57,355 nt of DNA from assembly GCA_020638905.1 (NCBI GenBank), contig JACKHP010000026.1, positions 1 to 57,355 of the forward strand. The letters are read 5' to 3'. Every line of letters starts with the position of its first letter. Within the stretch, counting starts at the first letter, position 1. The notes beneath the pieces were generated by a model. The model did not search any database. It was not told the DNA's origin and worked only from the letters and a program-made list of their open reading frames with translations. Source of the DNA: Planctomycetota bacterium (GTDB taxonomy: Bacteria; Planctomycetota; B15-G4). A program made the translations under genes and the position numbers. Below are positions 9,238 to 19,261 of this stretch, in pieces.

Positions 9238-10749
9238 ATGCTCGAAACGAACGTCCTCACGCTGTTCCTGGCCATCCCGTCCCTGGCGGCGTTGGCGATC
9301 TTCTTCATGCCGGCGGCCAGCAAGAGCCTGATCCGCACGCTGAGCGTCACCGCCGCGGCCGTCACCTTCGCGATGGCCATCTGGCTGTGCGTGAACTACG
9401 ACCAGTCGGCGGCCGGCTTCCAGTACAAGGTCGTCGCGGCCTGGGTGCCGTCGATGGGCATCCAGTTCAAGCTGGGCGTCGACGGCATCTCGTGCGCGAT
9501 GGTGCTTCTCACGTCGGTGGTGTACCTGGCCGGGGCGCTCGTGAGCCGCGCCGTCGAGTCGCGCGCGAAGGACTTCTACATCCTGCTGAACGTGCTCGTG
9601 GCGGGCGTCTTCGGCGTCTTCGTCTCGCTCGACCTGTTCTTCTTCTACTTCTTCTACGAGCTCGCGGTCGTGCCGATGTACCTGCTGATCGGGTACTGGG
9701 GCAGCACGAACCGCGAGTACGCCACGATGAAGCTCACGCTGTACCTCACGGCGGGTGCGGTCGTGGCGCTGCTCGGGCTGCTGATGGTCTACTACTCGGG
9801 CCTCACGTCCGAGCCGACCTTCGACCTCGAGGCGATGCTGGCGGCGGTCAACTCGGGCCACGGCCTGTCGATCGAGCGCCAGCGCGTGATCTTCCCGCTG
9901 CTGCTGGTGGGCTTCGCGACCATCGCGCCGATGTGGCCTCTGCACACATGGTCGCCGGGCGGCCACGCCGCCGCTCCGTCGGCGGCGTCGATGATGCACG
10001 CCGGCGTGCTCATGAAGCTCGGCTCGTTCGCGATCATCAGGGTCGCGATGCCGCTGCTGCCCGAGGGAGCCGTGACCTGGCTGCCGATGGTGGCCGTCCT
10101 GTGCTGCTTCAACATCATCTACGGCGGACTCGTCGCGCTGAACCAGCGCGACATGAAGTTCGTCATCGGGTACAGCTCGTCGAGCCACATGGGCTACGTG
10201 CTGCTGGGCATCGCCGCGCTCACGCAGACGAGCCTGAACGGCGCGGTCTTCCTGATGTTCGCGCACGGCGTGATGACGGCCCTGGCCTTCTCGCTGATCG
10301 GCTTCTTCTACGAGCAGACGCACACGCGCATGCTCGGCGACCTGGGCGGCCTCATGAAGCAGATCCCGTTCGTGGGCATCTGCTTCATGATGATGGCGAT
10401 GGCCTCGCTCGGCCTGCCGGGCTTCGCGAACTTCGCGTCCGAGCTGATGGTCATCGTGGGCAGCTGGGAGCGCTACCCGGTCCAGACGATCCTGGCCATC
10501 TTCGGGCTCGTCATCGGCGCGACCTACCTGCTGCGCACGGTGCGCGCCGCCTTCCAGGGCGAGATGAACCCGAAGTGGGAGAAGCTGTACGACGCGAAGG
10601 GCTTCGACCGCGCGCCGTACCTGCTGCTGCTCACCGTGCTGATCTTCTTCGGCGTCTGCCCGTGGCCGATCGTCGACCTCATCTCGACGGGGGTCGCGCC
10701 CCTCGTCCAGACCCTGCACGCCGCCGAGGCGGGCCTCCTGGGACACTGA
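9238..10749 (+). CDS. nuoM: NADH-quinone oxidoreductase subunit M
   Basis: Antiporter-like proton-pumping subunit, 503 residues with about 14 transmembrane helices. The Glu-containing helix reads FFYFFYELAVVPMYLLIG. The proton-channel stretch reads LHTWSPGGHAAAPSAASMM, and SSSSHMGYVLLGIAALT is also conserved. The ATG follows the nuoL stop after only three bases, so both are almost certainly on the same message. Confidence 0.97.
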   Translation: MLETNVLTLFLAIPSLAALAIFFMPAASKSLIRTLSVTAAAVTFAMAIWLCVNYDQSAAGFQYKVVAAWVPSMGIQFKLGVDGISCAMVLLTSVVYLAGALVSRAVESRAKDFYILLNVLVAGVFGVFVSLDLFFFYFFYELAVVPMYLLIGYWGSTNREYATMKLTLYLTAGAVVALLGLLMVYYSGLTSEPTFDLEAMLAAVNSGHGLSIERQRVIFPLLLVGFATIAPMWPLHTWSPGGHAAAPSAASMMHAGVLMKLGSFAIIRVAMPLLPEGAVTWLPMVAVLCCFNIIYGGLVALNQRDMKFVIGYSSSSHMGYVLLGIAALTQTSLNGAVFLMFAHGVMTALAFSLIGFFYEQTHTRMLGDLGGLMKQIPFVGICFMMMAMASLGLPGFANFASELMVIVGSWERYPVQTILAIFGLVIGATYLLRTVRAAFQGEMNPKWEKLYDAKGFDRAPYLLLLTVLIFFGVCPWPIVDLISTGVAPLVQTLHAAEAGLLGH

Positions 10750-10752
10750 TCC

Positions 10753-12240
10753 GTGGACATCGACACGACCCAGCTCCTGGCCGTCTTCTCCACCGAGGTG
10801 TGGCTCGGCGCCCTCGCGCTGCTGCTCATCCTGGTCGACCTCGTCGTCGGACGCGGCCGTCTCACCGGTCCGGCCGACATGGTGCGCATGGTCGCGCTCG
10901 CCGGCCTGGCGATCGTGCTCTGGCACACGTTCACGCTCGAGCCGAACTCGGGCGCGACGTGGGGCACGCTCGACACCTTCGCGATCTACTTCAAGCGCTT
11001 CTTCGTCGGCACCGCGCTGGTCACGCTGATCGTGTCACAGCCCTACGAGCAGCGCCTCGAGGCGGGACGCGGCGAGTTCCCGGCGTTGGTCGTGTTCACG
11101 ACCATGGGCATGACGCTGCTCGCGTCGGTGTCCGACTTCGTGACGCTGTTCGTGGGCCTCGAGCTCGTGACCGTGACGCTGTTCATGCTCGCCGCGTGGC
11201 GTGCGGGCCTGCCCCGCAGCATCGAGGCGGGCATGAAGTTCGTCATCGTCGGTGCCATCGCCGCGGCCTTCCTGGTCTACGGCACGGCGTTCGTGTACGG
11301 CACGACGGGCAGCCTCGAGTTCTCGGCGGTGCGCGCCGCGGTGGGGGCCGGCAGCATCCCGATGGCGCTCAAGTTCGGCCTGCTGCTCGTGATCGTGGGG
11401 TTGAGCTTCAAGATCGGCGCCGTGCCCTTCCACCTCTGGATCCCCGACGTCTACCAGGGTGCGCCGACGCCCGTGACCGCCTTCCTCTCGGTGGGCAGCA
11501 AGGCCGCCGGCGTGGTGCTCATGATGCGCCTCGTGTTCTCGGTGCTCGGCCCGGGTGCCGCGCAGTGGGTCACCATCCTGGCCGGACTCTCGGCGCTGAC
11601 GCTGCTCATGGGCAACCTGGGCGCGATCTCGCAGACCGACCTCAAGCGCTTCCTGGGCTACTCGGGCATCTCGCACGCGGGCTACCTGCTGCTCGCCATG
11701 TCGGTGGGCCCGGGCATCCTGGTCGGGACGCACGGCGCCGAGGCCCGCGAGTCGGCGGCCAGCGCGATCCTCTTCTACCTGGTCGCGTACCTGCTCGCGA
11801 ACACGGTGGCCTTCCTGGTCATCATCATCGTCTCGCGCACCGACGACGACTCGCACATGGACCGCATCAACGGTCTGGCGCAGCGCAAGCCGTTCCTGGC
11901 CTTCGCGCTCACGGTCTCGATGCTCTCGCTGGCCGGCGTGCCGCCCTTCGCCGGTTTCGTGGCGAAGTTCATGATCCTGCGCGCGGCGATGGCCGACCCG
12001 GCGCTGCTGCCGTTCGTCGTGCTCGCGCTCGTGATGGTCGTCGTGAGCCTGTACTACTACCTGTGCATCCTCAAGCGCATGTACTTCCGCGACCCGATCG
12101 ACGAGGGCGTGCTTGAGGAGCCGGGGCCGGCGGCACGCGTGCTGCTCTACGCCGGCGTGCTGGGATCGATCGCGCTCGGCGTCTACTTCAACCCGATCGT
12201 CGAGGCGGCGAACCTCGGCGCGCACTCGCTCTTCGGCTGA
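10753..12240 (+). CDS. nuoN: NADH-quinone oxidoreductase subunit N
   Basis: Third antiporter-like subunit of complex I, and the last gene of the operon here. It has 495 residues and about 14 helices, with the conserved FVGLELVTVTLFMLAAW (Glu in helix 5), PFHLWIPDVYQGAPTPVTAF and YSGISHAGYLLLAM. GTG at 10753 lies three bases after the nuoM stop and gives the expected N-terminal helix. The next gene downstream is convergent, so the nuo message ends in the 85 bases after this gene. Confidence 0.96.
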   Translation: MDIDTTQLLAVFSTEVWLGALALLLILVDLVVGRGRLTGPADMVRMVALAGLAIVLWHTFTLEPNSGATWGTLDTFAIYFKRFFVGTALVTLIVSQPYEQRLEAGRGEFPALVVFTTMGMTLLASVSDFVTLFVGLELVTVTLFMLAAWRAGLPRSIEAGMKFVIVGAIAAAFLVYGTAFVYGTTGSLEFSAVRAAVGAGSIPMALKFGLLLVIVGLSFKIGAVPFHLWIPDVYQGAPTPVTAFLSVGSKAAGVVLMMRLVFSVLGPGAAQWVTILAGLSALTLLMGNLGAISQTDLKRFLGYSGISHAGYLLLAMSVGPGILVGTHGAEARESAASAILFYLVAYLLANTVAFLVIIIVSRTDDDSHMDRINGLAQRKPFLAFALTVSMLSLAGVPPFAGFVAKFMILRAAMADPALLPFVVLALVMVVVSLYYYLCILKRMYFRDPIDEGVLEEPGPAARVLLYAGVLGSIALGVYFNPIVEAANLGAHSLFG

Positions 12241-12256
12241 TCGCGCGCCGCGCACC

Positions 12257-12273
12257 CGTCGAGCCGCTCGACG
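12257..12273. terminator. Possible hairpin at end of nuo operon
   Basis: A perfect short stem CGTCGAG / CTCGACG with a 3-base loop lies in the gap between the convergent nuoN and HIT genes. There is no T-run, so it is only a candidate end-of-transcript structure. Confidence 0.25.
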
Positions 12274-12325
12274 CGCAGCGCGGCGACCGCCCGAGGGACG
12301 TCCAGCGGGCCGGACGGGGCCGGCT

Positions 12326-12748
12326 TCAGCTCCAGTCGGCCTCGGCGTGCCCGAGTTCGCGTAGCGCGGCACGCAGCGTCGTCGCGGCCGCCGCCAGTTC
12401 GTCGGACGTGGCCGACTTCGCCCGGGAGAAGTCGAGGTCGCGCTCGGTCTGCATCGGCACGAGGTGCAGGTGCGTGTGGCGCACCTCGAGTCCCAGGATC
12501 ACGAGCCCGACCTTGACCGGCGAGAACGCGCGCTGCTGCGCGAGGCCGATCGTGCGCGCCACGTCGAACAGGTGCGCCGAGAGGTCGGGCGGCACGTCGA
12601 TCCAGTGGTCGACCTCGGCCCGCGGGACGACCAGCGCGTGCCCCGGGCGCAGCGGCTGGATCGAGAGGAACACGACGCAGCGCGCGTCCTTCCAGACGAA
12701 GTGGCCGGGCAGTTCGCCGTCGATGATGCGCGTGAAGAGCGTCGCCAT
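12326..12748 (-). CDS. HIT-family nucleotide-binding hydrolase
   Basis: Histidine-triad protein, a nucleotide hydrolase or transferase of the HINT/Ap4A-hydrolase superfamily; the exact substrate cannot be read from sequence. The triad is HTHLHLVP at residues 91-98 (H91, H93, H95). Upstream the family pattern PGHALVVPRAEVDH is present. At 140 residues it is a single-domain member. The chosen start MATLFTRIIDGELP matches the usual HIT N terminus; longer in-frame readings run into the oppositely oriented macroglobulin gene and are not supported. It is transcribed towards nuoN and is divergent from the macroglobulin gene. Confidence 0.92.
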   Translation of the reverse strand: MATLFTRIIDGELPGHFVWKDARCVVFLSIQPLRPGHALVVPRAEVDHWIDVPPDLSAHLFDVARTIGLAQQRAFSPVKVGLVILGLEVRHTHLHLVPMQTERDLDFSRAKSATSDELAAAATTLRAALRELGHAEADWS

Positions 12749-12809
12749 GCTCGGTCTCCGGGACGGCTCCGGTATACCAGGGAGCGGACGCCCGAAGAGG
12801 CGCCTTCCG

Positions 12810-12821
12810 ACGACGCGTCGT
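12810..12821. promoter_or_regulatory. 12-bp perfect palindrome in divergent promoter region
   Basis: ACGACGCGTCGT lies between the divergent HIT and macroglobulin genes and is flanked by GCGCCT (left) and AGGCGC (right), which also pair. It could be an operator. In such GC-rich DNA a chance palindrome is quite possible. Confidence 0.2.
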
Positions 12822-12881
12822 GACCGGTAAGAGGCGCGTCCGACGCACGTCGTAGCGGTTCGTCCCCCGGAGAGTGCGAGC

Positions 12882-15800
12882 ATGTCGATGCCGTCCCGCC
12901 GCCCGCCCGTGATCATGCTGCTGTCCGCGTGCGTGCTCGTGCTCGCGGCCGCCTGCACCCGGTCCTCCGAACCCGCGCCGCAGGGCAGTCCGGCCTCGAC
13001 CGCCTCGCTCGCGGAGGGGGGGGCGCAGGAGGCGGCGGCGGTCCAGGGCGGCAAGCGCATCCCGGCCGCCACCGGAGTCGTGAGCGGCACCGCAGCCGGA
13101 ACCGCGGCCGGAGCCGGAACCGCGACCGAAGCCGGAACCGCGACCGAAGCCGGAACCGCGGCCGGAGCCGGAACCGCGACCGAAGCCGGAACCGACACGG
13201 CGGCCGAGGCCGACGCCGAGACGGACGCCGAACCCGACGGCCTCGTCCTGCGGTTGTCGGACGCGCGCGTGCCGGACGAGACGGCCGCAGGCGCCGGCGC
13301 CGCGCGTCCCGCGCCGGACGTCGTGCCGCTCGACGACGCGCGCACCGCCGCGCTGCTCGCGCGCATCGAGGCGCCGCGCGGCGAGCCGCGCGCGCCCGAC
13401 GAAGCGCACCTGCGTCCGGGCTCGCTGCCGGCGCCGCGCACCGGCGCGACACGCGTCGATCCGTTCCCCGCGCCCTCCCCGGACGCCGCCGCGTCCCGTC
13501 CCACGCCGGAGGTGCCGCCGCTCGAGGTCGTGCGTCATGCGCCCGAGGGCGAGGTCGACGTGGCGCCGTTCGTGAGCGTCACGTTCAGCCAGCCGATGGT
13601 GCCGCTCGCGTCGCTCGAGGAGCTCGACGCGCTCGATCCGCCGGTGCGGCTCGTCCCGCAACCCGCGGGACGCTGGCGCTGGCTCGGCACCACGACGCTC
13701 GTCTTCGAGCCCGAGCTGCGCATGCCGGCGGCCACCGCGTACCAGGTCGAGATCCCGCAGGGGACGCGCTCGCAGCTCGGCGGCACGCTCGCGCAGCCCG
13801 TGCGCTTCACCTTCGCGACGCCGGCGCCGCGCCTGCTCGAGCTCACGCCCCGGGGCGACGCGGTCGGTCTCTCGGAGCTGCACGTGCTGCGCTTCGACCA
13901 GGCGATGGACGCCGCCGACGTGCTCGCGCACCTCGAGCTGCGCACGCCGGCCGCGTTGTTCGGCAGCACCCGCCACGCGGTGCGCGCCGCCACGCGCGAC
14001 GAGCTGCTGGCCGTGCCGTGGATCCGCGCGTACGACGACGACGGACGCCTCGACCGGCTGGTGGGCTTCTTCCCGATCGAGCCGCTGCCGCGCGACACCG
14101 AGGTCACGGTGTCCGTGCCCGAGGGCCAGCACTCGGCCGAGGGCCCGCGCGGGACGCTCGACGCGCAGCAGCAGACCTACCACACGTATCCGCCGCTGCG
14201 TCTCGTCGACTCGTTCTGCGGCTGGTCGCACGACGCCGACTGCCGTCCCGGGTCGCGCTTCACGCTCGTCTTCAGCACGGCGCTCGACGCGTCGTCGGTC
14301 GCGGGCCTCGAGCACGTCGAGCCGCCGATCGACGACCTGCGCGTCGTCGCCGACGGCGCGCGACTCCAGCTCGACGGCGCCACCCGCGGTGGACGCAGCT
14401 ACCGCGTGAGCGTGTCGGGCGCACTGCGCGACGTCTTCGGTCAGACGCTGGGCGACGACGCGAAGGCCTCGTTCCGCGTGCAGCACGCGCAGCCCGGTGC
14501 GGGCATCCCGGGCGGGGACGTGCTCGTGCTCGACCCGTACGACGCGCCCGGCGTCGACGCCGCCTGCGTGAACGTCGACAGCCTGCGCTACGAGGTCTAC
14601 GCGGTCACGCCCGACGACTATCCTGCCTTCGCGCGCTGGACGCTGACGCCCTCGCGGCGCCGCAGCCAGTTCGCGGGCATCGGCACGCTCGCGTCCGAGG
14701 CCGAGCTCGCGGTGGGCGGCGAGCCCGACGTGGCCACCAAGGCCCGGCTGGACATCTCGTCCGGGCTGACCGGGCGCTTCGGGCACGTCGTGCTGCGCGC
14801 CGTCCTGCCCGACGGCCGGGGACGGGAGACGATCACGTCGCGCTGGGTGCAGCGCACCGCGCTGGCCGTCGACGTCCAGGCCGACGGCGACTCGCTGCTG
14901 GCGTGGGTCACGTCGCTGCGCACCGGCGAGCCGGTGGAGGGCGCGACGGTGCGGCTGCTGCCCGACGGCGCGAGCGCCACGAGCGACGCGCACGGCCTGT
15001 GTGTGCTGCCCGTCCCGCGCGGGCGCGCGCGCGATCAGGCGCTCGTGGCGACGCTGGGCGACGACTCGGTGCTCGTCCCGGGGAACTACGGCTGCTGGAA
15101 CGCCGTCGACGCGGGACGCGTCCCGCGCGTGTACGTGCTCGACGACCGCGGCACGTACCAGCCCGGCGAGACGATCTCGCTGAAAGGCTGGGTGCGCGTC
15201 GTCGACGAGCGCACCGGCGGCGACCTCGAGGCCTACGACGATCCCACCGCGCAGACGATCGCCTGGACGCTGCGCGACGCGCGCGCGGCCGACCTCGGCT
15301 CGGGCGAGCTGCGTCTCGACGCGCACGGCGGCTTCGCGTTCACGACCGAGCTGCCCGACGGCAGCAACCTCGGCACGGCGTCCTTCACCTTCGAGATTCC
15401 CGGTGCGCAAGGCGTCGCGAAGGGGCGCGCCTTCCACAGCGTCGAGGTGCAGGAGTTCCGGCGCCCCGAGTTCGAGGTCACGCTCGCGCGCGACGAGGGC
15501 ACGCCGCTCGTCGGCACCGAGCGCGTCGTCTCGGCGCGCGCCGCGTACTACACCGGCGCCGGCCTGCCCGACGCGCCGGTCGACTGGACGCTGCGCGCGA
15601 GTCCCGCGACGTACGCGCCGCCCGGCTGGGAGCGCTTCGCGTTCGGCACGTGGATCCCGTGGTGGCGCTTCGACGCCACGGGCTCCGGCGTCGAGCAGTC
15701 GTGGACGCACGAATCGCGCACCGACGCGCTGGGCGAGGCCGCGCTGCGCATGGCGTTCGACGGCATCGACCCGCCGCGGGCCACGAGCCTGCTGGTCGAG

Positions 15801-18800
15801 GCCGCCGTGACCGATCGCAATCGCCAGCGCTGGGCCGCGTCCACCACGCTGCTCGTGCATCCCGCCGCCGAGTACGTGGGACTGGCCACGACGCGTCCGT
15901 ATGGCGACGCGGGCGAGGCGCTCGACGTCGACGTGATCGTGGCCGACCTCGACGGCGCCGCGGTCGAGGGACGCGACGTCGCGCTGCGCCTCGTGCGGCG
16001 CGAGTGGCGCCTCGACGACGGAGGCTGGCGCGAGGTCGACGTCGACGACTCGGCCGTGACCGCCGTCGTCACGTCCGGCGCCGAACCGGTCACGGCCTCG
16101 CTCGTGCCGTCGCGCGGCGGTCGCTGGCAGATCACCGCGCGCGTCCATGACGCCGAGGGCCGCGCGAACGAGAGCAGCCTCGACGTGTGGGTGCGCGGAG
16201 CGGGCGAGACGGTCGCGATGGCCGGACCGCTCCAGGCCGACGAGCTCGTGCTCGTGCCTTCGGGGAAGAGCTTCGCTCCCGGCGAGACCGCCGAGTTCCT
16301 GGTGCAGGCGCCGTTCGCCGCCGTGGCCGGACTGCTCACGGTGCAGCGCTCGGGGCTCGTGCGGCAGGTCCCGTTCACGCTCGAGGACGGCGCGGCCACC
16401 GTGCGGCTGCCGATCGAGCCGGGCGACGTGCCCGGCATCGAGGTGGGCGTCGAGGTGACGGGGACCGCGCTGCGCGGCGAGCCGGCCGTGCCGCGCCCGG
16501 CGTTCGCGAGCGCGTCGCTCTCGCTCGACGTGCCGCCCGAGGCGCGCCGCCTGCACGTCGAGCTGTCGCCCGAGCGCGCCGAGCTGCTGCCGGGCGACGC
16601 GACGTACGTCGACGTCACGGTGCGCGGCGCCGACGACGAGCCCGTCCCCGACGCGCAGGTGCTGCTCGTGGTGGCCGACGAGGCCGTGCTCGCGCTCTCG
16701 CGCTACACGCTCGCCGATCCGCTGGCGGTCATGTACGCGCGGCGTCCGTCGGGAGTCTGCAGCCTGCGGTTGCGTGACCTCGTCATGGTGGCCGAGCAGC
16801 CCGAGGCCTTCGCCGACGAGCTCGGCCTGGGCGGGGACGGCGACGAGATGGAGGCGATGCTGCGCTCCCTCGGCTACACCACGTCGGACGACGAAGCTCC
16901 CGCGGCTCGGCCGATGGCCACGACGGCGCTCAAGCGTCGCGCCGACGACGCGGAAGACGGCCTGCTCGACGCGTGGATGTCGACGTCCACGGCCGCGGAC
17001 GAGGCGGCGCCGATCGAGCTGCGCGCCGACTTCTCGGCGCTCGCGCTGTTCCGTCCCGATGCGCTGACCGGCGACGACGGACGCGTGCGCGTGCCGTTCA
17101 CGCTGCCGGACAGCCTCACGCGCTACCGCGTCATGGCCGTCGTGGCCGACCGCGCGCGGCGCTTCGGACTCTGCGAGGGCTCGCTCGTCGCGCGCCGTCC
17201 GCTCATGCTGCGTCCGTCGGCGCCGCGCTTCCTGAACTACGGCGACCGCTGCGAGCTGCCGCTGCTCGTGCAGAACGACACCGACGCGCCGATGTCCGTC
17301 GAGGTCGCCGCGTCCGCCGGCCTGCTCGCGCTGGACGGACCGCGCGGCCTCGCCGTCACGGTGCCCGCGCGCGACCGCGTCGAGCTGCGCTTCGCCGCGC
17401 GTCCCGAGGCGGCCGGCACGGCGCGCGTGGCGTTCGTCGCGGTCGACGCGGACGATCCGTCGCGGGCCGACGCCGCGCGCGTCGAGCTGCCCGTCTGGAC
17501 GCCGGCCACGACCGAGGCCTTCGCGACCTACGGCGTGCTCGACGAGGGCGCCGCGATGCAACCCGTGCGTCCGCCGGCCCACGCGCTCGCTGCGTACGGC
17601 GGCCTGGACGTCTCGCTCTCGTCGACCGCGGTGGCGTCGCTCACCGACGCGGTGATCTCCGTCTACGACTATCCCTACGACTGCGCCGAGCAGCGCGCCT
17701 CGCGCCTGCTCGCGATCGCGGCGCTGAAGGACGTGCTGGCGGCGTTCGAGGCCGACGGATTGCCCGGGCCCGACGCGCTCGCGCGGCGCGTGCGCGACGA
17801 CCTCGACCAGCTCGCGGCCGTCCAGCGCGACGACGGCGGCTTCGGCTTCTGGAGTCGCGACGGCGACGACTGGCCGTACCTCGGCGTGCACGTCACGTCG
17901 GCGCTGATCGCCGCGCGCGACGCCGGCTACGCCCCCGACGAGGACGTGCTCGCACGGGCGCTCGGCTACGTGCGCGAGATCCGCAAGCACGTCGACGCGA
18001 TGCGTCCCGGGTATCCCGAGGCGGTCGAGCGCGCCATCGAGGCCTACGCGTTCGCCGTGCGCCGCCGCGCGGGGGACGACGTGGCGCGCGAGGCCGCGGC
18101 CTATGCCGACGGGCTCGACCTCGACGACGTCTCGCTCGAGACGGTGGGCTGGCTGCTCGAAGCGTGCGGCGGCGAGGCGCGCACCGAGGCGTCCACGCAG
18201 CGCATGCTGCGTCACGTCAGGAATCGCGCGGTGGAGACTCCCTCGCTGGCGGGCTTCACGAGCGAGTACCACGAGGGTGCGCATCTCGTGCTGGCCGGCT
18301 CGCACCGCACCGACGGCGTGCTGCTCGACGCGCTCATCACGGCCGCGCCGGACGACCCGCTCATCCCCAAGGTCGTCGCGGGACTGCAGGCGCACAAGAT
18401 CGCCGGCCACTGGGGCTCGACCCAGGAGGACGTCTTCGCGCTCACCGCGCTGGGCCGCTACTTCGCGCTCTACGAGTCGGTCGAGCCCGACTTCGTCGCG
18501 CGCGCGTGGCTCGGCGACACGCTGGCCTCCGAGTCGGAGCTGCGTGGACGCACCACGGAGACGCACACCGTGCGCGTCCCGATGGTCGCGCTGCAGCAGG
18601 CGGCCGCGGCGGCGCCCGACGCGTCCGACGCCCCGCTCGTGCTCGCCAAGGACGGTCCGGGTCGCCTGTACTACCGGCTCGGCCTCGACTGGGCACCCGA
18701 CGACCTGCGGCTCGCGGCGCGCGACGAGGGCTTCGCCGTGTCACGGCGCTACGAGGCCGTGGGCGATGCGTCCGACGTGCGCCAGGACGACGACGGCCTC

Positions 18801-19187
18801 TGGCACGTGCGCCTGGGCGCCGAGGTGCGCGTGCGCGTCTCGCTGTCCTGCGCCTGGCGGCGGCACCACGTGGCGCTCGTCGATCCGCTGCCCGCCGGCT
18901 TCGAGGCGCTCAACCCCGCGCTCGCCGTGACCGGCAGCGTCCCCGGCGACGAGTCGCCGTCGAAGGACCCGTGGTGGTGGTGGAGCCGCTGGTACCAGCA
19001 CGACAACCTGCGCGACGAACGCGCCGAGGCCTTCACGTCCCTGCTCTGGCCCGGCAGCTACGAGTACGCCTACGTCTGCCGCGCCACGACCCCCGGCACC
19101 TTCGTCGTCCCACCCCCCAAGGCCGAGGAGATGTACACCCCCGAGACCTTCGGCCGCGGCGCCACGGCAAGGGTTGTGGTGGAGTGA
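12882..19187 (+). CDS. Bacterial alpha-2-macroglobulin lipoprotein
   Basis: Very large (2101 residues) secreted protease-trap protein. It has a signal peptide with a lipobox ending at C25 (LVLAAAC), so it is probably anchored in a membrane facing the periplasm. A low-complexity linker follows (residues about 65-110), then Ig-like macroglobulin domains, with the first clear one near residue 225 (VSVTFSQPM). The thioester motif C1601-A-E-Q1604 is intact, followed by the alpha-helical thioester domain (DDGGFGFWSRDGDDWPYL). The C-terminal receptor-binding-like domain ends near residue 2100. Family knowledge: bacterial A2Ms covalently trap proteases and often sit beside pbpC; no pbpC is seen here. 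GGAGAG six bases before the ATG supports the start. Confidence 0.93.
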   Translation: MSMPSRRPPVIMLLSACVLVLAAACTRSSEPAPQGSPASTASLAEGGAQEAAAVQGGKRIPAATGVVSGTAAGTAAGAGTATEAGTATEAGTAAGAGTATEAGTDTAAEADAETDAEPDGLVLRLSDARVPDETAAGAGAARPAPDVVPLDDARTAALLARIEAPRGEPRAPDEAHLRPGSLPAPRTGATRVDPFPAPSPDAAASRPTPEVPPLEVVRHAPEGEVDVAPFVSVTFSQPMVPLASLEELDALDPPVRLVPQPAGRWRWLGTTTLVFEPELRMPAATAYQVEIPQGTRSQLGGTLAQPVRFTFATPAPRLLELTPRGDAVGLSELHVLRFDQAMDAADVLAHLELRTPAALFGSTRHAVRAATRDELLAVPWIRAYDDDGRLDRLVGFFPIEPLPRDTEVTVSVPEGQHSAEGPRGTLDAQQQTYHTYPPLRLVDSFCGWSHDADCRPGSRFTLVFSTALDASSVAGLEHVEPPIDDLRVVADGARLQLDGATRGGRSYRVSVSGALRDVFGQTLGDDAKASFRVQHAQPGAGIPGGDVLVLDPYDAPGVDAACVNVDSLRYEVYAVTPDDYPAFARWTLTPSRRRSQFAGIGTLASEAELAVGGEPDVATKARLDISSGLTGRFGHVVLRAVLPDGRGRETITSRWVQRTALAVDVQADGDSLLAWVTSLRTGEPVEGATVRLLPDGASATSDAHGLCVLPVPRGRARDQALVATLGDDSVLVPGNYGCWNAVDAGRVPRVYVLDDRGTYQPGETISLKGWVRVVDERTGGDLEAYDDPTAQTIAWTLRDARAADLGSGELRLDAHGGFAFTTELPDGSNLGTASFTFEIPGAQGVAKGRAFHSVEVQEFRRPEFEVTLARDEGTPLVGTERVVSARAAYYTGAGLPDAPVDWTLRASPATYAPPGWERFAFGTWIPWWRFDATGSGVEQSWTHESRTDALGEAALRMAFDGIDPPRATSLLVEAAVTDRNRQRWAASTTLLVHPAAEYVGLATTRPYGDAGEALDVDVIVADLDGAAVEGRDVALRLVRREWRLDDGGWREVDVDDSAVTAVVTSGAEPVTASLVPSRGGRWQITARVHDAEGRANESSLDVWVRGAGETVAMAGPLQADELVLVPSGKSFAPGETAEFLVQAPFAAVAGLLTVQRSGLVRQVPFTLEDGAATVRLPIEPGDVPGIEVGVEVTGTALRGEPAVPRPAFASASLSLDVPPEARRLHVELSPERAELLPGDATYVDVTVRGADDEPVPDAQVLLVVADEAVLALSRYTLADPLAVMYARRPSGVCSLRLRDLVMVAEQPEAFADELGLGGDGDEMEAMLRSLGYTTSDDEAPAARPMATTALKRRADDAEDGLLDAWMSTSTAADEAAPIELRADFSALALFRPDALTGDDGRVRVPFTLPDSLTRYRVMAVVADRARRFGLCEGSLVARRPLMLRPSAPRFLNYGDRCELPLLVQNDTDAPMSVEVAASAGLLALDGPRGLAVTVPARDRVELRFAARPEAAGTARVAFVAVDADDPSRADAARVELPVWTPATTEAFATYGVLDEGAAMQPVRPPAHALAAYGGLDVSLSSTAVASLTDAVISVYDYPYDCAEQRASRLLAIAALKDVLAAFEADGLPGPDALARRVRDDLDQLAAVQRDDGGFGFWSRDGDDWPYLGVHVTSALIAARDAGYAPDEDVLARALGYVREIRKHVDAMRPGYPEAVERAIEAYAFAVRRRAGDDVAREAAAYADGLDLDDVSLETVGWLLEACGGEARTEASTQRMLRHVRNRAVETPSLAGFTSEYHEGAHLVLAGSHRTDGVLLDALITAAPDDPLIPKVVAGLQAHKIAGHWGSTQEDVFALTALGRYFALYESVEPDFVARAWLGDTLASESELRGRTTETHTVRVPMVALQQAAAAAPDASDAPLVLAKDGPGRLYYRLGLDWAPDDLRLAARDEGFAVSRRYEAVGDASDVRQDDDGLWHVRLGAEVRVRVSLSCAWRRHHVALVDPLPAGFEALNPALAVTGSVPGDESPSKDPWWWWSRWYQHDNLRDERAEAFTSLLWPGSYEYAYVCRATTPGTFVVPPPKAEEMYTPETFGRGATARVVVE
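13095..13202 (+). repeat. 18-bp tandem repeats in macroglobulin linker
   Basis: About six tandem units of 18 bp (GCCGGAACCGCGACCGAA and close variants) encode AGTATE/AGTAAG hexapeptides just after the lipid anchor. The unit is a multiple of three, so copy-number changes would lengthen or shorten the tether without a frameshift. Confidence 0.85.
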
Positions 19188-19188
19188 T

Positions 19189-19261
19189 GGTCGGCCCGAT
19201 GCGCGACGGTGGGACTGCAAGGTCGGCCCATTGCGCGACGCGTCGGGCGACGTGGGACTGC
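19189..19261 (+). repeat. Imperfect direct repeat after macroglobulin gene
   Basis: Two nearby copies begin GGTCGGCCC[G/A]TTGCGCGACG-like and end GTGGGACTGC (19189-19218 and 19221-19261), the second with an 11-base insertion. They start directly after the macroglobulin stop codon. Confidence 0.55.

Noticed and set aside
7003..10926. 1307-residue minus-strand open frame across nuoK-nuoN
   Set aside because: It shows the His/Arg/Asp-rich composition of an antisense frame. The plus-strand nuo genes are unmistakable.
13095..13202. Short regular repeats considered as a CRISPR array
   Set aside because: Units are 18 bp without spacers, lie in frame inside a gene and encode a hexapeptide linker.
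12183..18566. 2127-residue open frame on the minus strand across the macroglobulin gene
   Set aside because: Composition is Arg/His/Ala/Val-rich with no domain pattern. It is the antisense shadow of the macroglobulin and HIT region, a common artefact of high GC.
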